From Planctomycetota bacterium (lineage in GTDB: Bacteria > Planctomycetota > Phycisphaerae > UBA1845), in contig JAJRUK010000084.1 in the NCBI GenBank assembly GCA_024277835.1, forward strand, positions 1-11,451: DNA of 11,451 nt, given 5' to 3'. The notes beneath the pieces were generated by a model. It saw only the letters and a program-made list of their open reading frames with translations, was not told the origin of the DNA and ran no database searches. Within the stretch, counting starts at the first letter, position 1, and each line of letters starts with the position of its first letter. Of this stretch, positions 6,962 to 11,451 are shown piece after piece. Both the position numbers and the translations under genes were made by a program.

Positions 6962-7836
6962 TGACGACTGGCACGATGATACCAACATCTGACCCGGACC
7001 TCGGCGCGCTGTTGCAGGCGTATAACGACGTCGCGGAGCGGTTGAAGCAGTCGCACGACGTGCTCACGCAGGAAGTACACCGGTTGCGGAGTCAGCTTAA
7101 GGAAAAGGATCGCGAGTTGCAGCGTCGCGAGAGACTTGCTGCGTTGGGGCAGATGGCGGCGGGTGTTGCGCATGAAATTCGTAACCCGCTTGGTGGGATA
7201 CGGATTTTTGCATCGGTGTTAGAGCGAGACTTGGCGGAATTGCCCAAGCAAAAGGAAATCGCGCGGAAGATCGGTGATGGTGTTGTTACGGTCGAGTCGA
7301 TCGTGCGAGATATCCTTGCGTTCGCCGGTGGAGCAGAGCCAACCCTTGAGCATGTTTCGTTTGGCGAGGTTGTTGATCGCGTCGGGGTGCTCGTCGAATC
7401 GAAAGCGAAGAGTTTGGACGTGTCGGTCGCGGTTGAAGAGCCAGCCGAGGACGCGGTGATGCTCTGCGATCCTCGCTTGATCGATCGGGCGCTGTCGAAT
7501 TTGGTGTTCAACGCGATTGAAGCGGCGGGTGCGGGCGGACATGTTTGGATTCGTCAAGGTTGCGTCGCGCCGGGAGATGAACTCGTTGCGGTGGTCGTGG
7601 AGGATGACGGTTGCGGTATCGATCCGGGCAGCGCCCAGCGGATATTCAACCCGTTCTATACGACCAAAGAGAGCGGGACCGGTTTGGGGTTGGCGATCGT
7701 TCATGGAATCGTCGAAGCACACGGCGGTCATGTTCGAGTGCAGCCACGGGTCGGTGGTGGAAGTATGTTTGAATTGGCATTGCCCCTCGCGCGTTGCGAC
7801 GGCGGTGCACAGGAAGTAGTCACGCGTGTCGCGTAA
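6961..7836 (+). CDS. soluble sensor histidine kinase of the flagellar two-component pair
   Basis: A 291-residue cytoplasmic histidine kinase. A coiled coil covers about residues 20-58 and leads into the dimerisation domain, whose H-box AAGVAHEIRNPLGGIRIF places the phosphorylated His at 71. The catalytic ATPase domain has the N-box NLVFNAIEA (Asn184), the G1 box EDDGCGI (214-220), the F-box FNPFYTTK (229-236) and the G2 box GTGLGLAIVHGIVEAHGG (239-256). It has neither a membrane segment nor a PAS, GAF or HAMP domain, so the signal must arrive through the coiled coil or a partner protein. This resembles the FlgS/FlrB kinases that pair with NtrC-type regulators of sigma-54 flagellar genes. The next gene, 69 bases downstream, encodes the likely partner. 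The ATG at 6961 overlaps the previous stop by one base; the ATG at 6976 would be an alternative but leaves the coupling unexplained. Confidence 0.93.
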   Translation: MTTGTMIPTSDPDLGALLQAYNDVAERLKQSHDVLTQEVHRLRSQLKEKDRELQRRERLAALGQMAAGVAHEIRNPLGGIRIFASVLERDLAELPKQKEIARKIGDGVVTVESIVRDILAFAGGAEPTLEHVSFGEVVDRVGVLVESKAKSLDVSVAVEEPAEDAVMLCDPRLIDRALSNLVFNAIEAAGAGGHVWIRQGCVAPGDELVAVVVEDDGCGIDPGSAQRIFNPFYTTKESGTGLGLAIVHGIVEAHGGHVRVQPRVGGGSMFELALPLARCDGGAQEVVTRVA

Positions 7837-7894
7837 CGGACTACGCGGTGCGGTTTTGAATGACGGTAGTGATCAGAGGATTCACTCGATAATT

Positions 7895-7899
7895 GAGGA
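7895..7899 (+). promoter_or_regulatory. Shine-Dalgarno site choosing the regulator start
   Basis: GAGGA lies 6 bases before the ATG at 7906 but only 3 before the ATG at 7903, so translation probably begins at 7906. Confidence 0.55.
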
Positions 7900-7905
7900 C
7901 AGATG

Positions 7906-9303
7906 ATGGCACGGATTGCTGTAATAGATGATAAGGAAATCCTTCGCGACTCGCTGGAAGAGGCGCTGACGCGCGAGGATTATGCGGTAACGACGTTCGC
8001 TGACCCGGTCACGGCGGTGGAGGCGATCAAAGGCGAGCGGTACGACGTTGTCTTGACTGATCTGAAGATGCCCCGCATGGACGGGATCGGTCTTATTCGT
8101 GAACTGGCTGCGGCTGGTTGCGATTCGCCGGTGATTATGATGACCGCGTTCGCCACGGTCTCGACAGCTGTCGAGGCAATGAAGGTCGGCGCGTTCGATT
8201 ACATTCAAAAGCCGTTCGAGGTGGACAATGTTCTCGTATTGATCGAACGGGCGATCGAGCACTCGCGGTTGCGGCGTGATAACGAAGCCCTTCGTACGTC
8301 GCTCAATGATCTTAATCATCAGCGACGACTGGTTGGGTCCGGCGCTGTAATGACTGCCCTTCGTGCTCAGCTTGACCAAGTGGCAGCGAGTCATGCGACG
8401 GTGTTGATCTGCGGCGAGTCGGGAACGGGGAAGGAACTCGTCTCGGCGCATGTGCAACGATACTCGCCGCGTGCGAATAGGCCTATGCTGTGTCTAAACT
8501 GTGCAGCCCTTTCCGCGAACCTGCTTGAAAGTGAGCTGTTTGGTCATGAGCGTGGCGCGTTCACGGGGGCTGATCGTTCGCGGAAGGGTCGGTTTGAGTT
8601 GGCGGATGGCGGGACGCTTCTGTTGGATGAAATCGCCGAGCTTGCCCCGGCGCTTCAGGCGAAGCTGCTTCGCGTCTTGCAAGAGGGCGAGTTTGAGCGG
8701 GTTGGAAGTAGTACGACCCGGCGAGCCGACGTTCGCGTGATCGCGACGACGAATCGGAACCTCGAAGCCTGGGTCGCCAAGAAGCGGTTTCGCGAAGATT
8801 TGTTCTATCGATTGAACGTTCTTCCCGTTTCGGTTCCATCGCTGCGCGAACGCAAAGAAGACCTCCCAGAATTGATCGAATACTTCGTGGAGCGGGCGAC
8901 GAATGCGGTTGGGTGCGGCGGTAAGACGCTGTCGCGGGCGGCGCTCGATGCGATGATGGAATACCAGTGGCCTGGCAATATCCGTGAGCTGGAAAACATC
9001 TGCTGCCGAGCGGTGACTCTTTGCAGTGGTCCGGAGATTGGTTCGGGGTTGGTTGGTCCTTGGCTGACGGCGAAGACGGGTCAGGTGTTGGAAGGTTTCA
9101 GCAGTTTGCGCGAGGGGCAGATGCTTCAGGACATGGAGCGTCAACTCATCGAGCGAACGTTGCTTCGATTTGGCGGCCATCGCGCCAAGAGCGCCAAAGC
9201 GCTCGGGATGGGCGTGCGGACGCTTGGGATGAAGCTGAAACAGTGGCGCGAGGAGGCGGAGTCTGCGGAGCGAAAGATGGTCCCTGTCGGGGCAGGCGTC
9301 TAG
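7906..9303 (+). CDS. NtrC-family sigma-54-dependent response regulator
   Basis: A 465-residue transcription activator with three domains. The receiver (1-120) has the acidic pair Asp8-Asp9, phosphoacceptor Asp52 in VVLTDLKMP, Thr80 and Lys102, so it should be phosphorylated by the adjacent kinase. The AAA+ domain (about 140-370) has Walker A GESGTGKE (170-177), the sigma-54-contacting GAFTGA loop (217-222), Walker B GGTLLLDEIAEL (Asp241, Glu242), the arginine-finger region FREDLFYRLNVLPV and the sensor II stretch WPGNIRELEN. The Fis-type helix-turn-helix lies at about 423-447 (GGHRAKSAKALG, then GVRTLGMKLKQW). All key residues are intact, so it should hydrolyse ATP and open sigma-54 promoters. 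It sits between two predicted sigma-54 promoters, both likely targets, making it an FlrC/FlgR-like flagellar master activator. Sequence alone does not name the orthologue. Confidence 0.95.
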   Translation: MARIAVIDDKEILRDSLEEALTREDYAVTTFADPVTAVEAIKGERYDVVLTDLKMPRMDGIGLIRELAAAGCDSPVIMMTAFATVSTAVEAMKVGAFDYIQKPFEVDNVLVLIERAIEHSRLRRDNEALRTSLNDLNHQRRLVGSGAVMTALRAQLDQVAASHATVLICGESGTGKELVSAHVQRYSPRANRPMLCLNCAALSANLLESELFGHERGAFTGADRSRKGRFELADGGTLLLDEIAELAPALQAKLLRVLQEGEFERVGSSTTRRADVRVIATTNRNLEAWVAKKRFREDLFYRLNVLPVSVPSLRERKEDLPELIEYFVERATNAVGCGGKTLSRAALDAMMEYQWPGNIRELENICCRAVTLCSGPEIGSGLVGPWLTAKTGQVLEGFSSLREGQMLQDMERQLIERTLLRFGGHRAKSAKALGMGVRTLGMKLKQWREEAESAERKMVPVGAGV

Positions 9304-9331
9304 CGGGGCGAGCGTGTTTGGTGCGCAGGAA

Positions 9332-9348
9332 GTGCGCGAGTGCGCGAG
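9332..9348. repeat. overlapping direct repeats of GTGCGCGAG
   Basis: Two copies of GTGCGCGAG (9332-9340 and 9340-9348) overlap by one base with an 8-base period, and a partial copy, GTGCGC, lies at 9321-9326. The second copy runs into the shared element. This may be part of an activator-binding array. Confidence 0.35.
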
Positions 9349-9356
9349 ATCTGCCG
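9344..9356. promoter_or_regulatory. candidate upstream activator element, copy 2
   Basis: GCGAGATCTGCCG differs from GCGAAATCTGCCG at 4006-4018 by one base. Here it is centred about 89 bases upstream of the predicted flgB transcription start, a usual distance for an enhancer-bound NtrC-type activator. Confidence 0.4.
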
Positions 9357-9412
9357 GTTCGTTTGCAGCGCGGAATCTCGGTTTCAGTAGCGTAAGGGTG
9401 GATCGCGTCGCT

Positions 9413-9428
9413 TGGCACGGTCAGTGTC
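9413..9428 (+). promoter_or_regulatory. sigma-54 promoter of flgB-flgC-fliE-fliF
   Basis: TGGCACG (9413-9419) is a perfect -24 box. After the correct spacing the -12 box reads GTGTC instead of TTGCW: the G at 9426 is right but the following C is a T. It is a weaker match than the promoter at 4057, but the position before flgB and the upstream element support it. Transcription would start near 9439, giving a leader of about 52 bases. Confidence 0.55.
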
Positions 9429-9490
9429 AAGATAGGTGAAGATGGACCGTGGTGCGTGTGCGCCGCGAGCGAATTGAGGTAGCAACAGCG

Positions 9491-9931
9491 ATGGCAATGT
9501 TTCTTTCAACGGTGACGAATCGCGGTGCGACGCCCGGTCTTGTGAAGACCATGGCGTTTACGCAGCAGCGACTCCGCATGATTTCGGAGAACGTCGCGAA
9601 TATCCACACGCCGGGCTACAAGGCGAAGAAGCTTGATGTCAAAGGGTTTCAAAAGGCGCTTGGCAGAGCGTTTTCGGAACAGCGGAAAGACTTCAGCAGG
9701 CCGTTTGTCGTTGAGAACGGTAACGAGATCAGAACGGATGAGCAGGGTTTTTTGAAGGTCACACCGTCTGATCGCCCGGTTGAAAACATCCTGTTTCATG
9801 ACGGAACGAATCTTTCGATCGAGCGGCAGATGGCGGACCTAGCGGAGACGGGCATGACGCACGAGATGGCGGCGACGCTCCTGCGAGGCAACTTTGACCG
9901 CTTGAAAAAGGCGATCCGAGGGAACGCATAA
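9491..9931 (+). CDS. flgB: flagellar proximal rod protein FlgB
   Basis: A 146-residue rod subunit, exported by the flagellar type III apparatus and assembled onto the MS-ring in the periplasm. The N-terminal signature is ISENVANIHTPGYKAKKLDV (about 31-50), matching the NIANxxTPGYK motif of rod and hook proteins. The C-terminal helix is MADLAETGMTHEMAATLLRG, matching the FlgB pattern E-M-x-x-L-x-x-x-x-x-x-Y with His in place of Tyr. Length is typical (130-150). The ATG at 9491 is chosen from TGAGGT 10 bases upstream; the ATG at 9497 is a near alternative. It is the first gene of a basal-body operon, 31 bases before flgC. Confidence 0.95.
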   Translation: MAMFLSTVTNRGATPGLVKTMAFTQQRLRMISENVANIHTPGYKAKKLDVKGFQKALGRAFSEQRKDFSRPFVVENGNEIRTDEQGFLKVTPSDRPVENILFHDGTNLSIERQMADLAETGMTHEMAATLLRGNFDRLKKAIRGNA

Positions 9932-9962
9932 CGCGTTCGTTGACCTGGAAGTGAGATTATAA

Positions 9963-10379
9963 ATGTTTGGCGCTTTAGATATTAGCACGTCAGCCCTGAC
10001 GGCGTACCGGACAAAGCTGGACGTCATCGCGGGGAACATCGCGATGCAAGATGTCACGCGCGACGAGTTTGGCAATGCGAATCCGTACCGGCGGCGCGTG
10101 GCGTTGCTATCGGCGGGGCGGGCAGATGGAACGGGCAAACCTGGCGTTCGTGTGGACTCGATTCTGGAAGACCCGACGCCTCTTGGTTTGCGACTTGATC
10201 CCGATCACATTGACGCGATCAAAGAGGGCAAGCTGAAGGGATACGTTCGTACATCGAACGTGGACTATCACACGGAGATGGTAAATGCGATGATCGCTGC
10301 CCGGGCGTACGAAGCCAATGTGACGGTCATGGAAATGACCAAGCGGATGGGGGCGTCTGCCCTCTCGCTTGTTGCTTAA
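9963..10379 (+). CDS. flgC: flagellar proximal rod protein FlgC
   Basis: A 138-residue rod protein that joins FlgB, FlgF and FlgG in the periplasmic drive shaft. It begins MFGALDISTSALTAYRTKLD and continues with VIAGNIAMQDVTRDEFGNANPYRRR: the usual NIAN-x-x-T is altered to NIAMQDVT, but the following PYRRR matches. The C-terminal segment NVDYHTEMVNAMIAARAYEAN is the strongly conserved FlgC/FlgG helix that packs in the rod. Length is normal. Only a weak ribosome-binding site (GTGAGA) is seen before the ATG. It is 29 bases upstream of fliE. Confidence 0.95.
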   Translation: MFGALDISTSALTAYRTKLDVIAGNIAMQDVTRDEFGNANPYRRRVALLSAGRADGTGKPGVRVDSILEDPTPLGLRLDPDHIDAIKEGKLKGYVRTSNVDYHTEMVNAMIAARAYEANVTVMEMTKRMGASALSLVA

Positions 10380-10408
10380 GGAACTGAATTTCGGAGCGGT
10401 GTAGAGCG

Positions 10409-10741
10409 ATGGCAGATCCTATCCAGTTTTCGGGCGTGTTTCCACCGATTAAGTCGGGGGTGACGGGTGCGTCGGGGTTGTCGGGGGCGGGGCAGGCGGG
10501 CGGTGCGCCTAAGGTTGAGGGTAAGGATTTCAAGAGCGTTCTGGTTGACAGCTTGAACGAAGTCAACCGTTTGCAGACAGAAGCGGATCAGGGTGTTCAG
10601 AAGTTGATGACGGGTGAATCTAAAAACGTGGCAGAGGTCTTCGCCGCGGTGAACAAAGCCGGTATCGCGTTCGACCTGCTGATGGAAGTGCGTAACAAAC
10701 TGACCGATGCCTATCAGGAAATCCAGCAGATGCGCATTTAG
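10409..10741 (+). CDS. fliE: flagellar hook-basal body protein FliE
   Basis: A 110-residue protein that links the MS-ring to the rod and is needed early for export of the other rod proteins. The N-terminal 40 residues are rich in Gly, Ser and Ala and look disordered. The C-terminal two-thirds is the conserved helical FliE domain: DFKSVLVDSLNEVNRLQTEA (about 40-59), then GESKNVAEVFAAVNKAGIAF and LLMEVRNKLTDAYQEIQQM. Size fits the family (about 100). GGAG at 10393-10396 is a rather distant ribosome-binding site. The flgB-flgC-fliE-fliF order is the classic one found across many phyla. Confidence 0.95.
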   Translation: MADPIQFSGVFPPIKSGVTGASGLSGAGQAGGAPKVEGKDFKSVLVDSLNEVNRLQTEADQGVQKLMTGESKNVAEVFAAVNKAGIAFDLLMEVRNKLTDAYQEIQQMRI

Positions 10742-10810
10742 CCTCTGCGGAATCTCCTTTGTCCGCGACGTCATGGATGACGTTGCCCTGGCGCGGAGCG
10801 TAACAGTACG
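10742..10810 (+). promoter_or_regulatory. structured fliE-fliF spacer, possible RBS-masking hairpins
   Basis: The 69-base spacer can fold in two exclusive ways. TCCGCG (10762-10767) can pair with CGCGGA (10792-10797), which overlaps the GGAG ribosome-binding site of fliF, enclosing an inner stem ACGTCA (10768-10773) / TGACGT (10778-10783). Alternatively TCCGC pairs with GCGGA (10747-10751), leaving GGAG free. This is read by eye and not energy-scored. Confidence 0.4.
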
Positions 10811-11451
10811 ATGGATCGTTTACGTAAACAGATTGATGAGATTTCGGCGCGTCTGAAGACGCTGAACGTTTCGCAGCGCATCGCGATCGCGATGTGCGCG
10901 GGAATGGTTCTGATCTCGATGCTCTGGTTGATGCAGTGGTCGACTGCGCCGGAGATGGCCCTGTTGGTCAATCGCGAGTTTACCTATGCGGAACTCGACG
11001 CCGCTGAGGAATCGCTTAAGGCGAACGGGGTTGCGTTTGACCTTCGTGGGAATCGTATCTTTGTTGAGGTTTCCCAGAGGCACAACGCGCTTCGCCTTCT
11101 GCACAAAGCGGACGCGCTTCCAGATGGAAGCTTGTACGATATGCAAAGCGTGGTCAATGAGCAGAACCCGTTTCTTGCACCGGACGATCGGAACTTTCGG
11201 CAGAACTTCGCGACCGGCAACGAGCTTGCGAAGATTATCGCGACGTCGCCGTTTGTAGAAAGCGCCTCTGTTTTATTGAATCCCAAGACGAAGCGGCGAC
11301 TCGGTGGACAGTCGGACATGCCGACAGCTTCAGTCGCGGTGACGCTCAGTGGTCGGGGTGAGATGACAGAGGCCATGGTGGACGGTTTCGCCAAGCTCGT
11401 TTCGGGCGCGGTGGCGGGGTTGAAACCGCACAATGTGTTTATTACCGATAC
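10811..11451 (+). CDS. fliF: flagellar MS-ring protein FliF, 3' end cut by window
   Basis: The first 213 residues of FliF, which forms the inner-membrane MS-ring around the export gate; complete proteins have about 500-570 residues. After a short basic N-terminus comes a membrane helix (about 22-44). Next is the first ring-building motif (LLVNREFTYAELDAAEESL, then NRIFVEVSQRHNALRLL and ALPDGSLYDM). The second ring domain follows: NFRQNFATGNELAKIIATSP (NFRQ in place of the more usual R-x-x-x-EGEL), VESASVLLNPKTK, PTASVAVTLSG and LVSGAVAGLKPHNVFITDT, which match the FliF/YscJ pattern. The ATG at 10811 has GGAG 12 bases upstream. The C-terminal FliG-binding end is outside the window. Confidence 0.95.
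   Translation, partial: MDRLRKQIDEISARLKTLNVSQRIAIAMCAGMVLISMLWLMQWSTAPEMALLVNREFTYAELDAAEESLKANGVAFDLRGNRIFVEVSQRHNALRLLHKADALPDGSLYDMQSVVNEQNPFLAPDDRNFRQNFATGNELAKIIATSPFVESASVLLNPKTKRRLGGQSDMPTASVAVTLSGRGEMTEAMVDGFAKLVSGAVAGLKPHNVFITD

Larger units (their letters stand above)
9304..9490. other. flgB upstream regulatory region
   Basis: These 187 bases between the regulator gene and flgB contain no gene. They hold overlapping copies of GTGCGCGAG, the shared 13-base element, a spaced inverted repeat CGAGAT (9345-9350) / ATCTCG (9375-9380), a sigma-54-like promoter and a ribosome-binding site (TGAGGT, 9475-9480). An open frame enters flgB from a GTG at 9449, but the family starts near 9491. 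Confidence 0.6.

Noticed and set aside
7882..8457. A 191-codon minus-strand open frame over the receiver domain
   Set aside because: It is antisense to the conserved receiver coding region, rich in Arg and His, and without a family resemblance.
8494..9180. A 228-codon open frame on the minus strand opposite the regulator gene
   Set aside because: It lies wholly inside a gene with strong domain motifs, has no ribosome-binding site, and its translation is low-complexity and rich in Arg, Pro and Gln with no recognisable domain.
9449..9490. N-terminal extension of FlgB from the GTG at 9449
   Set aside because: The ribosome-binding site TGAGGT lies inside the extension, properly placed for 9491, and FlgB proteins lack such an Arg-rich leader.
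1..11451. CRISPR arrays, tRNA or rRNA genes, insertion sequences, prophage or attachment sites
   Set aside because: I saw no regular repeat-spacer pattern, no cloverleaf or rRNA sequence, no transposase or integrase motifs and no flanking terminal repeats.

Overview
This window reads as a piece of chromosome from a flagellated, Gram-negative-type bacterium with moderately GC-rich DNA. The sigma-54-controlled flagellar genes and their companions (a large TPR protein, a FlgN-like chaperone, a sensor-less histidine kinase and an NtrC-type regulator) would suit Planctomycetota. That placement is inferred from gene content, and nothing in the window (no rRNA or tRNA) fixes it.

Left part (1-1758): a two-gene operon on the minus strand encodes an ABC exporter, with the ATPase first and an ABC-2 type permease 9 bases downstream that runs off the window edge. 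About 100 bases separate it from a divergent plus-strand gene for an S-adenosyl-L-methionine hydroxide adenosyltransferase (DUF62 family) that keeps its Asp-Arg-His triad. Next is a stand-alone class I methyltransferase of the Methyltransf_24 type with an unrecognised N-terminal half and an excellent Shine-Dalgarno site.

Middle (3718-9303): after a roughly 390-base gap holding three small inverted repeats and a near-consensus sigma-54 promoter (4057-4072) comes a plus-strand operon: a 785-residue TPR protein, a small FlgN-like helical protein, a soluble PAS-less histidine kinase and a full NtrC-family sigma-54 activator (receiver, AAA+ with GAFTGA loop, Fis-type HTH).

Right part (9304-11451): a 187-base gap with a second, weaker sigma-54 promoter precedes flgB-flgC-fliE-fliF, the rod, rod-adaptor and MS-ring genes. 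fliF is cut by the window end.

The genes suggest one circuit. Sigma-54 promoters sit before both the regulatory operon and the basal-body operon, and the activator they need is encoded between them, so the two-component pair probably switches on both itself and flagellar assembly. A 13-base element matching at 12 of 13 positions lies upstream of both promoters and is a candidate binding site for that activator. These regulatory links are inferences from sequence; the gene identities are well supported by motifs.
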